The position numbers and the translations under genes are program-made. Shown here in pieces: positions 53,529-62,567 of a stretch of 64,000 nucleotides of DNA. The DNA lies in the NCBI RefSeq assembly GCF_900182645.1, contig NZ_FXTA01000008.1:37041-101040 (forward strand). Reading direction: 5' to 3'. The stretch comes from Flavobacterium resistens (GTDB lineage Bacteria; Bacteroidota; Bacteroidia; Flavobacteriales; Flavobacteriaceae). Under the pieces are notes generated by a model, which had not been told where the DNA came from, did not search any database, and worked only from the letters and a program-made list of their open reading frames with translations. Numbering within the stretch: the stretch's first letter is position 1; every line of letters begins with the position of its first letter.

Positions 53529-54272
53529 ATGAAAAAGTCAATACTGCTGTTAATCATTCTATATCTAAATTATGGTGCAGCAAAAGCCTGCGACAAATGT
53601 GTTGCTTATAACAACAGTGATTTTAAAATAAAATCGGCTACAATTACACATAAAGCGGATTTGGGGTTAACAATTTGGGACATTAAAGTCGAAGGAACTG
53701 CAGGCAAAACAATGCCTAAGCCCGTTGGACAATTAAATGGAGCTCCGGTATTAGCCTATGTTTTTCCAACTACATTAAAATCTTCTGATATTGGTTTTGG
53801 CCAAACCGAAGGAATTGTGGCGCTTGCCCTAACCTCACATCCTGATTTTGAAGACACTCCACTTTGGGATGAAAATCTGGACGGAAATTATCTCAACGAT
53901 GGACTAGTTTGGCATGCACACTGGGTTTTATTGGTTGAAGATAAACGTGTTGGAGGTGGACTTTCTGTAAAAGAATTTACAAAAGGAGATCCGAAAGTGG
54001 TTTTGCCTCCTACAAATCCGGGTATGGCAATGTATATGGATAGTCCTGGTTTCAATATAGTTTCTAAAGGAAATTCAATAAAAGTAATTGTGCCCAATTT
54101 TAGAATCAATAATAATACAAATTTCAAGTTTGATGCAGTAAGCTGCTATATGGAAGTCAGCACAGGCGCTGGCGGCTCACACGATACTACAGGTGCAAAA
54201 CCAATGCTTGGTGTTTACAAAGTGTATACTGTTGCCAGTGGCAATCTTTCATTGCCTTATTCTGTAAAGTAA
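53529..54272 (+). CDS. Exported protein of unknown function
   Basis: 247 residues with a signal peptide (about 1-19, ending GAAKA). Cysteines near the mature N-terminus (CDKC) and one later (SCYMEV) could form disulfides or bind metal. The rest is beta-rich with acidic loops (DEDTPLWDENLDGNYLNDG-like: DFEDTPLWDENLDGN). I do not recognise the family. It is the first gene after the second kinase and has the best sigma-54-like promoter with activator motif. Confidence 0.7.
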   Translation: MKKSILLLIILYLNYGAAKACDKCVAYNNSDFKIKSATITHKADLGLTIWDIKVEGTAGKTMPKPVGQLNGAPVLAYVFPTTLKSSDIGFGQTEGIVALALTSHPDFEDTPLWDENLDGNYLNDGLVWHAHWVLLVEDKRVGGGLSVKEFTKGDPKVVLPPTNPGMAMYMDSPGFNIVSKGNSIKVIVPNFRINNNTNFKFDAVSCYMEVSTGAGGSHDTTGAKPMLGVYKVYTVASGNLSLPYSVK

Positions 54273-54345
54273 AAATTAATATTTGCATCTTTTTGTGAAT
54301 ATATATCTAAATTTCTTCATCGATGAATTTATAGACTATTTAAAA

Positions 54346-54876
54346 ATGAAACTGTTAGCCGAAAGTACTTGCAAAACAATTATAAATGCTTCAATAGAAA
54401 GCATTGACCTGACCGAATGGCTTTTTACTTTAAAAGATTCTGAGTATCAAATTTGCTCAAAAGATCATATAGCAGCTGGCAATTCGATCAGCGAAAATGG
54501 AAAAAGAATGTCTATAAATGTGGAGCAAATTGCCGGAAATCTGCTGATACAGCATTATGTTGAAGATATTAGCCAAAAAGACCATTGTCGTGTACAATCT
54601 ATTTCAGATTCAATTGCGGCAGCGGGTAAAACTAAACTTCATATCGTTTGGGAATTAAAGATTGAAAAAAAGGATTTATCAAGTTGCGAACTTTCTAATC
54701 ATGTTATTGTAAATGCAACTGATGATTTTTTAAATTTACTTAATCATTTAAATATCAAAAACTTAGACTCAATTTCAAATGAAATGCTTCAGAATTTAAT
54801 TCAACATAATGAAGAGGAAACACCACTTTTTGCAAATGATATTGAAAGAAAAGCATTGAAAGGAATTTGGAGTTAA
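54346..54876 (+). CDS. Small protein of unknown function (possibly SRPBCC-like)
   Basis: 176 residues from the ATG at 54346; an in-frame start at 54283 lies directly after the previous stop and gives a non-conserved leader. Alternating strands (MSINVEQIAGNLLIQHYVEDI, TKLHIVWELKIEKKD) and a C-terminal helix are compatible with a START/SRPBCC ligand-binding fold, but this is only a pattern match. It is followed after 27 bp by an isochorismatase-like gene. Confidence 0.6.
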   Translation: MKLLAESTCKTIINASIESIDLTEWLFTLKDSEYQICSKDHIAAGNSISENGKRMSINVEQIAGNLLIQHYVEDISQKDHCRVQSISDSIAAAGKTKLHIVWELKIEKKDLSSCELSNHVIVNATDDFLNLLNHLNIKNLDSISNEMLQNLIQHNEEETPLFANDIERKALKGIWS

Positions 54877-54903
54877 AACATTGTTTTTAAAACTAATAAA
54901 CTT

Positions 54904-55443
54904 ATGCTAATACAAGGAAATACAGGATTAATTGTAATTGATGTTCAGGGAAAACTTGCCCGAATTGTGGACAAAAGCGAAGAATTAGTTTTAAATCTTG
55001 AAAAACTGATTCGTGGCTGTCAGCTACTTTCGATTCCGATAATCTGTGCCGAACAAAACCCGAAAGGACTCGGTTCAACAATACCGGAATTAGAACAATT
55101 ATTACAACATCAGAAACCGATTGAAAAATATACTTTCAATGCTTTTGATACTGAAATTTTTAAGCAGGCTATTATTTATTCGGGAAAAAAGCAATGGTTG
55201 ATTTGTGGTATTGAAACTCATATATGTGTTTATCAAACTGCAATGGGTTTATTATCAAATGATTTTGAAGTACAAATCGTAACTGATTGTGTTTCTTCCC
55301 GATCAAAACAGAGTATTAAAATAGCGTTGAAAAAATTGCAAAACAAAGGAGCTGATTTAACGAACGTTGAAATGTGTCTTTATGAACTTGTTAAAGATTC
55401 CAGACAAAATATCTTCAAAGAAATTCTAACATTAATCAAATAA
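54904..55443 (+). CDS. Isochorismatase-family cysteine hydrolase (copy 2)
   Basis: 179 residues. TGLIVIDVQGKLARIV (Asp13), IICAEQNPKGLGSTIPEL, KYTFNAFDT (Lys position) and LICGIETHICVYQTAMGLL (Cys108) complete the Asp-Lys-Cys triad of YcaC-type hydrolases. The substrate is an unknown amide or related compound. It is 7 bp upstream of the third ITGAF hydrolase, so they are cotranscribed. Confidence 0.87.
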   Translation: MLIQGNTGLIVIDVQGKLARIVDKSEELVLNLEKLIRGCQLLSIPIICAEQNPKGLGSTIPELEQLLQHQKPIEKYTFNAFDTEIFKQAIIYSGKKQWLICGIETHICVYQTAMGLLSNDFEVQIVTDCVSSRSKQSIKIALKKLQNKGADLTNVEMCLYELVKDSRQNIFKEILTLIK

Positions 55444-55450
55444 AAAAATC

Positions 55451-56221
55451 ATGTCAAAATCAAAAACTATTATACTGATTCACGGAAATTTTGTAAACGA
55501 CAAAACCTGGACAGAATGGAAAAAGTACTATGAACAAAAAGGATATATTGTTTATGCACCAGCAAATCCAGGACACGATGGAAATCCTGCTGAATTGAGA
55601 ACAAAAGTTCATCCAGATCTGGTTAAAACAGGATTTATAGATATTGTTACTAATATTAGCAAATTAATTGATTCATTACCCGAAAAGCCATTAATAATTG
55701 GTCATTCTATGGCAGGTATGGCTGTTTTAAAATTAGTAGAACTAGGGAAAGCTGCTGCTGGTGTAAGTATTGACGGAGCACCTCCAAAAAATGTTTTTCC
55801 TCCATTTCAAACTTTAAAAACGGTAATTCCGGCATTTGGTTTCTTTTCTTCCAATAAATATTTTATGGGAAGCCGGGAATGGTACGATTATGCATTTTTC
55901 AATACAATACCTGAAAATGAAAAACAGAAAGCATTTGAAAAATTTGCCGTACCAGAAAGTTATAAAGTCAGTCGGGAATTGGTTTTAAATTCGTTTTCGA
56001 ATATCAATTTCAAAAAATCACATGAGCCTATTTTGTTCATTGGAGGTGGTAGCGACCATATTTTCCCTCCTAGTCTGACACAAACTATAGCTAAAAAATA
56101 CAGCGATAATTCTGGTCGTGTAGATCTTAAAATATTTAATGGTAAAAGCCATTTCATTTGTGGAGAACCAGGCTGGGAAATTGTCGCCGATTATATAATT
56201 AGTTGGTACGAAGATTTATAA
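55451..56221 (+). CDS. Alpha/beta hydrolase (ITGAF-like subfamily, copy 3)
   Basis: 256 residues. The order matches the other two copies: TIILIHGNFVNDKTWTEWKKYY, elbow IIGHSMAGMAVL (Ser nucleophile), GGGSDHIFPPSL, and His in NGKSHFICGEPGWE. The oxyanion region is the more usual HGNF rather than ITGAF. It lies between two isochorismatase-like genes and is probably in one unit with them. Confidence 0.86.
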   Translation: MSKSKTIILIHGNFVNDKTWTEWKKYYEQKGYIVYAPANPGHDGNPAELRTKVHPDLVKTGFIDIVTNISKLIDSLPEKPLIIGHSMAGMAVLKLVELGKAAAGVSIDGAPPKNVFPPFQTLKTVIPAFGFFSSNKYFMGSREWYDYAFFNTIPENEKQKAFEKFAVPESYKVSRELVLNSFSNINFKKSHEPILFIGGGSDHIFPPSLTQTIAKKYSDNSGRVDLKIFNGKSHFICGEPGWEIVADYIISWYEDL

Positions 56222-56305
56222 AAAACAATGTTATACAAGTGCGCAAGCATTTCTGTAAAATTATTCTAATCGCAAGCTATTTAATTATTACTTAATACTA
56301 AAGTC

Positions 56306-56923
56306 ATGAGTTTATATCAACTTCAAAAAACTGCCCTAATACTAATTGATCCGTTCAATGATTTCCTTTCCGAAGGAGGAAAATTATATCCTGTAACTAA
56401 AGAAACTGTTGAAGGAAACAAAGTCGTTGAAAACATTAAAAAACTTTTAACTGCTGCAAGGGAGAAAAAAATCCAGATTGTTTATGCACCGCATCGACAT
56501 ACTCAAAAAAATGACTATTTGAATTGGAAATTTATGGCACCATCTCATTTAGGAAGCAAAGGCATCACTCTATTTGAGAAAAACTCATGGGGAGCTGAAT
56601 TTCATCCTGACTTAATAATGCAAGAAGGTGATCTTTTAGCGCAAAACCATTGGACCGCCAGTGGTTTTGCAAATACTGATTTGGATTTTCTTTTGCGTCA
56701 GCATAATATTGAGCAAATCGTTCTTGTTGGAATGAGAGCCAATACCTGTATTGATTCTACAGCCCGATATGGTGTCGAATTAGGATATCATGTAACCTTA
56801 ATTAAAGATGGAATAGGTGCATTTAATTGGGAAGAGATAAAAGCAACAGTTGAAACAAACTTTCCAAATTATGGACACGTTCTTTCATCAACGGAAGAAT
56901 TTATTGCTAATATCAACAATTAA
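56306..56923 (+). CDS. Isochorismatase-family cysteine hydrolase (copy 3)
   Basis: 205 residues. TALILIDPFNDFLSEGGKLYP (Asp15), IVYAPHRHTQKNDY, and VLVGMRANTCIDSTARYGVELGYHVTLIKDGIGAF (catalytic Cys in NTCID) identify the family. It is longer than copy 2 and resembles the plant-type or nicotinamidase-like branch. It ends 14 bp before the end of the convergent MFS gene. Confidence 0.87.
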   Translation: MSLYQLQKTALILIDPFNDFLSEGGKLYPVTKETVEGNKVVENIKKLLTAAREKKIQIVYAPHRHTQKNDYLNWKFMAPSHLGSKGITLFEKNSWGAEFHPDLIMQEGDLLAQNHWTASGFANTDLDFLLRQHNIEQIVLVGMRANTCIDSTARYGVELGYHVTLIKDGIGAFNWEEIKATVETNFPNYGHVLSSTEEFIANINN

Positions 56924-56937
56924 AACAGTTGTATTTC

Positions 56938-58119
56938 TTAAATACTGCTTTGTAATTTCTTTTTTCTTTTCCAATACAATAAATAAAGAATCCCCATGGA
57001 AATGGCCAAAATATCAAATTTCATAATCTGCGGGATGCGCATGATATGATCATTATAGTAGCTTCCGCCCAAAAGAGCACCGCATCCTATTCCCATTTCC
57101 ATTGAAATATACATAGTAGCAACTGCTTTTCCTCGATGCTCCGGACTGCTTAAATCGATTGTCCATGCGCTAATTGCAGGCGACAAAATTCCTGTACCTG
57201 CTCCGTAGATTCCTGCACCTACAAGCAATAATTGTATATCTCTTCCTTCACTTATAACAAAAAGAGCCACTACTACAATAAACAAACCTGCTAATATAAC
57301 TTTTGGGCGACCATATTTGTCGGAAACTTTTCCAGCTACAAATCGGACTAAAACTGAAGTTATGGTAAATGCTGTAAAAAAAAGCCCTTTATTCTGAGCA
57401 CCTAAATGACTGCTCCAATCTGGAATTAAAGTAAGTATAAGCCCAAAAGCGGTATAAGAAAAAAATGTTACAACTCCTGCAGGCAATGCTTTTCTGTCTA
57501 TAATATCTTGTCGGCTAAGAAGGAACATTGATTTATGGAGTTTTTCTTTCTTCGCCAGCGTTTCTTTCATATTCATTACGATAATGATAGATAAAAACGC
57601 AAGCAATGATGAACAATAAAACATGAAATTAATTCCAAATTCATTTGATATCAAGCTTCCTACTGCAGGCCCAAGCGCACCACCAATACTAAAACATAAA
57701 CCATGTATTCCCAATGCCTCTCCCCATCTCTTTTGCGGAATAATATCGGCAACGTATGCAGAAGTTGCAGTTGGTTTAAATCCGGTTGAAAAACCATGCA
57801 CTAAACGCAGCAAAAGAAATCCTGATACAGAACTTAAAACTGGATAAAGAAAACCACAAACTACACAAACTGACGAACCAATTGCCATAACCGGTACACG
57901 ACCCCATTTATCAGTTAATTTTCCGCTAAACGGACGTGAAATTCCTGCGGTTAAAGTAAACAGGGAAATAATTAAACCTTTGTATTCGGCACCTCCCATA
58001 CTGCTTAAATAGTTTGGAAGCTCGGGAATCATCATATTAAAACTGGATGAAAACAGCAACGAACTCATGCAGAGTAAAATAAACTGAACTGTATAAATTG
58101 ATTTTTCCTTCGGAGGCAT
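56938..58119 (-). CDS. MFS transporter (DHA1-type)
   Basis: 393 residues with 12 predicted helices. Motif A appears as RPFSGKLTDKWGRVPVMAIG in the first half and again as VRFVAGKVSDKYGRPKVILAG in the second. GPAVGSLISNEFG corresponds to motif C of antiporters. It probably exports drugs or metabolites from the cytoplasm. It converges on the isochorismatase gene and has its own promoter. Confidence 0.87.
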   Translation of the reverse strand: MPPKEKSIYTVQFILLCMSSLLFSSSFNMMIPELPNYLSSMGGAEYKGLIISLFTLTAGISRPFSGKLTDKWGRVPVMAIGSSVCVVCGFLYPVLSSVSGFLLLRLVHGFSTGFKPTATSAYVADIIPQKRWGEALGIHGLCFSIGGALGPAVGSLISNEFGINFMFYCSSLLAFLSIIIVMNMKETLAKKEKLHKSMFLLSRQDIIDRKALPAGVVTFFSYTAFGLILTLIPDWSSHLGAQNKGLFFTAFTITSVLVRFVAGKVSDKYGRPKVILAGLFIVVVALFVISEGRDIQLLLVGAGIYGAGTGILSPAISAWTIDLSSPEHRGKAVATMYISMEMGIGCGALLGGSYYNDHIMRIPQIMKFDILAISMGILYLLYWKRKKKLQSSI

Positions 58120-58141
58120 TATGAGGGTATTAAATATTGCT

Positions 58142-58149
58142 CAAAGATA
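58142..58149 (-). promoter_or_regulatory. -7 element TATCTTTG of the MFS gene
   Basis: TAnnTTTG on the minus strand, 22 bp before the ATG at 58119, in the divergent region with the GNAT gene. Confidence 0.5.
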
Positions 58150-58236
58150 AAATCTTATTCTGAAATACTAAAAATTGCTCGCAAATCATCTAAAAGTTTA
58201 AAATTGAAAATGAACCTTATTTTTTCAATTTTATTC

Positions 58237-58244
58237 TAATTTTG
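58237..58244 (+). promoter_or_regulatory. -7 element TAATTTTG of the GNAT gene
   Basis: TAnnTTTG on the plus strand, 27 bp upstream of the TTG start at 58271. The short distance supports that start. Confidence 0.5.
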
Positions 58245-58270
58245 CATTTCCCAACTTAAAAAAAAGACAA

Positions 58271-58783
58271 TTGATTACATTTAAAAAATGCGAAGAAACC
58301 AATCTCGATTTATTGCATCAAATCGCATTACAATCTTATAATGAAACCTACCAATACCTTTGGATGGATGGAGGCGCTTGGTATTTAGATAAATTTTATA
58401 AAAAAGAAATTTTCAAAGAAGAGCTTTCTGATTCTTCTATTTTTTATTTTTTAATTTATGATGAAGAAAATCCAATTGGTTATTTTAAGCTGAAAGAAAG
58501 TCCGATCGAACACTATTCTGCAAAAGAATGTATGGAACTGGACAAATTATATCTTTTGAAAAAATACACAGGAAAAGGAATTGGGAAAACAGTAATGAAT
58601 TTTATCATCTCTTTTTCTAAAGAAAAAAATCGTTCTGTACTTTGGCTGAAAGTAATGGAAAGCAGTGATGCCAAGTTTCTTTATGAAAAAGCTGGTTTCA
58701 AACAAACCGACAAATACGAATTAGATTATCCTCAATTTATAAAAGAATATGCTTTTATTTTAACGATGATTCTAAAACTCTAA
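58271..58783 (+). CDS. GNAT-family N-acetyltransferase, TTG start
   Basis: 170 residues. The conserved N-terminus begins at a TTG codon (ITFKKCEETNLDLLHQIAL). The first in-frame ATG is far inside the domain and the nearby ATG at 58288 is out of frame, so TTG is the likely start. Acetyl-CoA binding: LDKLYLLKKYTGKGIGKTVMNFII, then VLWLKVMESSDAKFLYEKAGFKQ. Substrate unknown. It diverges from the MFS gene. Confidence 0.82.
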   Translation: MITFKKCEETNLDLLHQIALQSYNETYQYLWMDGGAWYLDKFYKKEIFKEELSDSSIFYFLIYDEENPIGYFKLKESPIEHYSAKECMELDKLYLLKKYTGKGIGKTVMNFIISFSKEKNRSVLWLKVMESSDAKFLYEKAGFKQTDKYELDYPQFIKEYAFILTMILKL

Positions 58784-58827
58784 ATGAAGATGGCCGCTGC
58801 TAAAGCGTCATTTTTTATTTAAACCTT

Positions 58828-59436
58828 TTAGCAATTTTTATTAGGCTTACTAACATATTTGTTGCCTTTTACAAAAAACCTCCATGGCAAAAGAGCATGT
58901 TCTTCTGCGTATGCGATACCAACACGAGGCACAGCAGCAATTACATCTTCGTTATATTTAATATTCTGATCTTCAATCCAGATTTCTTCGCCTCCTAAAT
59001 CTTTCTTATTAAAAGACAAATTAATTCCCAAAGCCTTTGCAACAGAACCGGGACCAGATGAAATTGCAGGTTTCGTAACTGACATATTTCTTCTGCGCTC
59101 CATAATTTCTGAACCAATTAAAGGCTCAACCGCACGTATTAAAATCGCATGAGGATCATCTTTGACCGAAGTCACAATATTAAACATGCTATGAATACCA
59201 TAGCATAAATAAACATAAGAAACGCCACCATCGCTGTACATAATTTCGGTTCTATTTGTACGTCGATTGCCATAAGCGTGTGAAGCTTTATCCATTATAC
59301 CAAAATAAGCCTCTGTTTCTACAATAACGCCTGCTGTTATTTCTCCTTCAATTTGAGTAAAAAGTACTTTTCCTAAAAGATCTTTAGCCAAAAAAAGTAC
59401 ATCTTGATTACGGTAATAGGAATATTGTAGTTTCAA
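58828..59436 (-). CDS. 3-methyladenine DNA glycosylase (AAG/MPG family)
   Basis: 202 residues. VIVETEAYFGIMDKASHAYGNRRTNRTEIMYSDGG includes the catalytic Glu and substrate-pocket residues. YVYLCYGIHSMFNIVT and AILIRAVEPLIG follow, with a late SSGPGSVAKALGI and IEDQNIKYNEDVIAAVPRVGIAYAEEHALLPWRF. This matches the AAG family, which excises alkylated purines. It has a -7 element at 59468-59475. Confidence 0.93.
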   Translation of the reverse strand: MKLQYSYYRNQDVLFLAKDLLGKVLFTQIEGEITAGVIVETEAYFGIMDKASHAYGNRRTNRTEIMYSDGGVSYVYLCYGIHSMFNIVTSVKDDPHAILIRAVEPLIGSEIMERRRNMSVTKPAISSGPGSVAKALGINLSFNKKDLGGEEIWIEDQNIKYNEDVIAAVPRVGIAYAEEHALLPWRFFVKGNKYVSKPNKNC

Positions 59437-59467
59437 AAGAATGCTTTTTTATAATATTGATGACATT

Positions 59468-59475
59468 CAAATATA
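59468..59475 (-). promoter_or_regulatory. -7 element TATATTTG of the glycosylase gene
   Basis: Perfect TAnnTTTG on the minus strand, 31 bp upstream of the ATG at 59436. Confidence 0.6.
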
Positions 59476-59483
59476 CATTATAA

Positions 59484-59735
59484 TCCTCTCGCTATTTTTC
59501 TTTCCCAAAAAACATTTTTACTCAAGGCAACAGACTTCCACCAACTGGCCTTCCTGATCCGCCTCCCGCATCAATTGAGCAAAGAACTTTAATATTGTTA
59601 GGCTCCTCAATTTTGGCTCTATCAATCGTAGGAACTGTGCAATTAAAGAAATACGACTATATTGAAATTTGGGAGGAGCGCTATGACGGAACAGAAAATA
59701 TTTCAACGATTTCTCTAAATTTAACTGCCCGATAA
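59484..59735 (+). pseudogene. Coding remnant without start codon, one membrane segment
   Basis: 84 codons are open from a TAA at 59481 to the TAA at 59733-59735, with no ATG. The frame has protein character: a proline-rich stretch (NRLPPTGLPDPPP), a transmembrane helix (LILLGSSILALSIVGTV) and a polar end (YIEIWEERYDGTENIS). It is followed by a good terminator. It is probably the 3' end of a truncated gene; an ATT start at 59514 is less likely. Confidence 0.45.
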
Positions 59736-59742
59736 TGAAATA

Positions 59743-59777
59743 AAAAAGTGCTGGCGTTTATATCGTCAGCACTTTTT
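59743..59777. terminator. Bidirectional terminator
   Basis: AAAAAGTGCTG / CAGCACTTTTT stem, extended by GCG/CGT pairing, with A- and T-runs. It lies between the plus-strand remnant and the end of the GH2 gene. Confidence 0.85.
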
Positions 59778-59820
59778 ATTCTTTTTTTAAATAACTAATT
59801 GATCTAATGGTGAAATCAAC

Positions 59821-62511
59821 TTAGAAAATTCTTTTTAGTTCAATTCCGTTTAGGATGGTTTTACCCGTTTTTTGTTTGAAATCAACCTGAATTCCTTTAC
59901 CATCTTTGACGTAAATTGTTGTTTTCATGTCAACAGCTTTTTCAGGCTCTAAGTAATTATTATTCCCGAAATTTTCCAGAAATAATTGTCCGTTTACTAA
60001 AACATCAAAAACTCTAAAGGCTTTTTCTTCCTTCTGACTTTTCTCTGCTAAATTATATGCCAACGCCTCTCTTGTATTTCCCGAAAGAAACTCAGCAAAA
60101 TAAAGTGTCAATTCATATTTTCCGTCTGGAACATCAAAATTAAAGGCTTCAATTCCTTCTCGTTGCGTTTGATAAATCGGATCATTTTCAGTTCCTTTTA
60201 TCAATTTATTTGTTCCGTATGGAATTTGAGGATTTCCAGGCATTTTATACGCTTGACCTCCAACATAACCCCAACTTCCTTTTGTGTATGTTTGTTCTGG
60301 AAGCCAGTTTTGCTGTGTCAATTCTTCAGTAAATTGTCTTTGATCTCCCAAACTGATTCTTATATTTTCAAAAGGATATTTTGTGCTGCTTAAATTTGGA
60401 GCATAAAGTGTGAAATGAATTGAAGCAAAATCTTTTACACTTTCATTTGAAGTTGAAAAAGCTTCTACTATATTGTTTCCATTTTTGAACGGAACGTTAA
60501 AAATAGTCGATCCTTCTTTTGTTTTCTGGCTTCCTAAATTTTGTCCGTTAACTTTTAAAGTGATTTCATTTTCATTTGAAAAAACTTCCAAATCCTGATA
60601 AAAAACCGATTCGTTTTCTGAAGTCAAAACTCCGGAACGATTCGTCCAGCTTTTTGATCCAATGCTTACAACTGGCTTTTTCAGTAATCTTGCCTGATAA
60701 AAGTAATACGCATCTTTCGGAATTCTGTCCCAGGAAATTATGCCTTTATTATTCATGTGTGGCCAACTTTCGGCTCTTCCTTCTGAATTGAATTCGACTA
60801 AATTCCAAATAGTTCCGCCGGCAACATAATCCAGATTTTCAATGGCATTCAAATAATGTTTGTGATACAACATTGCATAATCCATCGTTTTATCAAACTT
60901 TTTCGGATTATCTGATCGCATTCTTCTATCAGCATCGGCGCCAAATTCTGTAATTACCATAGGTTTGTCTGGTAATACTCGATGGTGGTTTTCAAGAAAC
61001 TTTTCTAAACCGCCAAATTCGCCATTGTACCAACCGTGATATAAATTCCATCCGACAATCATTGGGATTTTTGTCAATCCAACCGAATTGTACAAATCAA
61101 AAGCGCCATGATTTGGCAACATTGTATAACGTGTTGGATCTTCTTCTCTTGTCACATTTTCAAGCTTTTGAGCCAATGTTGCAACGTTTTTGTAATAATT
61201 CTGTCTTTCTACCGATTTATCATCATATCTTGGGCGAAGCAAAATTTCATTCATATAAGCCCAAACAATTACACTTGGATGATTGAAACTTTGACGAATC
61301 ATTTCGCGTTGCATTTCGATGCTATTTTCTTCAAAAACTTTAGTTTCTGTAATTCGGTTTACTTCAGGAGTTTCTACCATTGCCAAAATCCCAATTCTGT
61401 CACAAGCTTCTAAAACCGATGGATCTTGTGGATAATGTGCTACACGAACAAAATTTCCGCCCATCTCTTTTATCAGCTGCATGTCTTTTTCGGCTAAAAT
61501 ATCCGGCAACGCATTAGCCAAATCTTTATAATCCTGATGACGGTTTGCCCCGATTAATTTAGCTGGTTTTCCATTTAAGAAAAATCCTTTGTCAGCAGTA
61601 AACGAAAACCATCTAAAACCAACTGGTGCAGAAAATAAATCTAATTGCTCTTTTGTTTTTTTATCTAAAACAACCGTAACCACTTTATACAAATAAGGTT
61701 CATCTGGCGACCATAATTTTGGATTTTGAACCGCTTTTGAAAGCTGTAAAAATTCAGTTTTTGAATTTGATTTCAGTTTCAAACTAGAACTTAAAGTAGC
61801 AACCTCTAAATTATTTTTATCGAATAATTTAGAAATAACAATTACTTCTTTTGAAGATTTAGAATTATTTTCGATATTTCCTTTAACCTGAAATTTAGCT
61901 GATGTGGCTGAAACATCTGGAGTAGTGACAAATACACCATCAGAACCACGGTTTGTCATATCAAAATGCACTTCGTTTGAAGCAATCAAATATAAGTCAC
62001 GATAAATTCCTCCGTAAAAAGTAAAATCGGCATCAAGCGGCGGAATATCGTCGTTATAACTATTGTCAACTTTTATTACAATTTGGTTTCCTTTTTCAGG
62101 ATTTTCAAACTGAAGAAATTCATTTATCGGAAAACTGAATGCCGTGTAACCACCAATATGCGAACCAACTTTTTTTCCGTTAATAAAAACTTCTGTAGTT
62201 TGATTTGCACCTTCAAAATAAAGATAAACCGATTTGTTTTTCCACTGCGGATTTACATAAACAGTTTTCTTATACCATCCTTCACCGCGGTAATATCCCC
62301 ATTGATCATCCATAACGTCAAATTTGTTCCAACTGTGCGGCAAATTGACATCTTCCCAAATTGTAGTTTTTGTATTTTCTAAATCGGCTTGGTTTAATTT
62401 TCCTTTGTAAAACTGCCAATTGGAATTTATAGACTGTTTCATTTTTTCCTGACTGAATCCAGCCAAGAAACAAAATACAGTGGTGAGCAGTAAAATCTTT
62501 TTTTGAATCAT
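59821..62511 (-). CDS. Secreted GH2 glycosidase (beta-galactosidase/glucuronidase type) with C-terminal malectin-like domain
   Basis: 896 residues. A signal peptide ends near LAGFSQ. Jelly-roll (VNLPHSWNKFDV, TEVFINGKKVGSHIGGYTAF), Ig-like and TIM-barrel GH2 domains follow. The acid/base lies in AYMNEILLR (Glu422) and the nucleophile in ITEFGADAD (Glu522), with NFVRVAHYPQDP in the barrel. An additional Ig-like (DUF4982-type) region precedes a malectin-like carbohydrate-binding domain (about 755-896; YELTLYFAEF, VFDVLVNGQ, NGIELKRIF). It cleaves beta-galactosides, glucuronides or similar in the periplasm or outside. Upstream are the fossils of a GH127-type gene and an HTCS regulator. Confidence 0.92.
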   Translation of the reverse strand: MIQKKILLLTTVFCFLAGFSQEKMKQSINSNWQFYKGKLNQADLENTKTTIWEDVNLPHSWNKFDVMDDQWGYYRGEGWYKKTVYVNPQWKNKSVYLYFEGANQTTEVFINGKKVGSHIGGYTAFSFPINEFLQFENPEKGNQIVIKVDNSYNDDIPPLDADFTFYGGIYRDLYLIASNEVHFDMTNRGSDGVFVTTPDVSATSAKFQVKGNIENNSKSSKEVIVISKLFDKNNLEVATLSSSLKLKSNSKTEFLQLSKAVQNPKLWSPDEPYLYKVVTVVLDKKTKEQLDLFSAPVGFRWFSFTADKGFFLNGKPAKLIGANRHQDYKDLANALPDILAEKDMQLIKEMGGNFVRVAHYPQDPSVLEACDRIGILAMVETPEVNRITETKVFEENSIEMQREMIRQSFNHPSVIVWAYMNEILLRPRYDDKSVERQNYYKNVATLAQKLENVTREEDPTRYTMLPNHGAFDLYNSVGLTKIPMIVGWNLYHGWYNGEFGGLEKFLENHHRVLPDKPMVITEFGADADRRMRSDNPKKFDKTMDYAMLYHKHYLNAIENLDYVAGGTIWNLVEFNSEGRAESWPHMNNKGIISWDRIPKDAYYFYQARLLKKPVVSIGSKSWTNRSGVLTSENESVFYQDLEVFSNENEITLKVNGQNLGSQKTKEGSTIFNVPFKNGNNIVEAFSTSNESVKDFASIHFTLYAPNLSSTKYPFENIRISLGDQRQFTEELTQQNWLPEQTYTKGSWGYVGGQAYKMPGNPQIPYGTNKLIKGTENDPIYQTQREGIEAFNFDVPDGKYELTLYFAEFLSGNTREALAYNLAEKSQKEEKAFRVFDVLVNGQLFLENFGNNNYLEPEKAVDMKTTIYVKDGKGIQVDFKQKTGKTILNGIELKRIF

Positions 62512-62567
62512 TCGTATTAGTTTTGTGGTTTTACCAATCTGCAGTCAAATAATCCTACGGTTGTATT

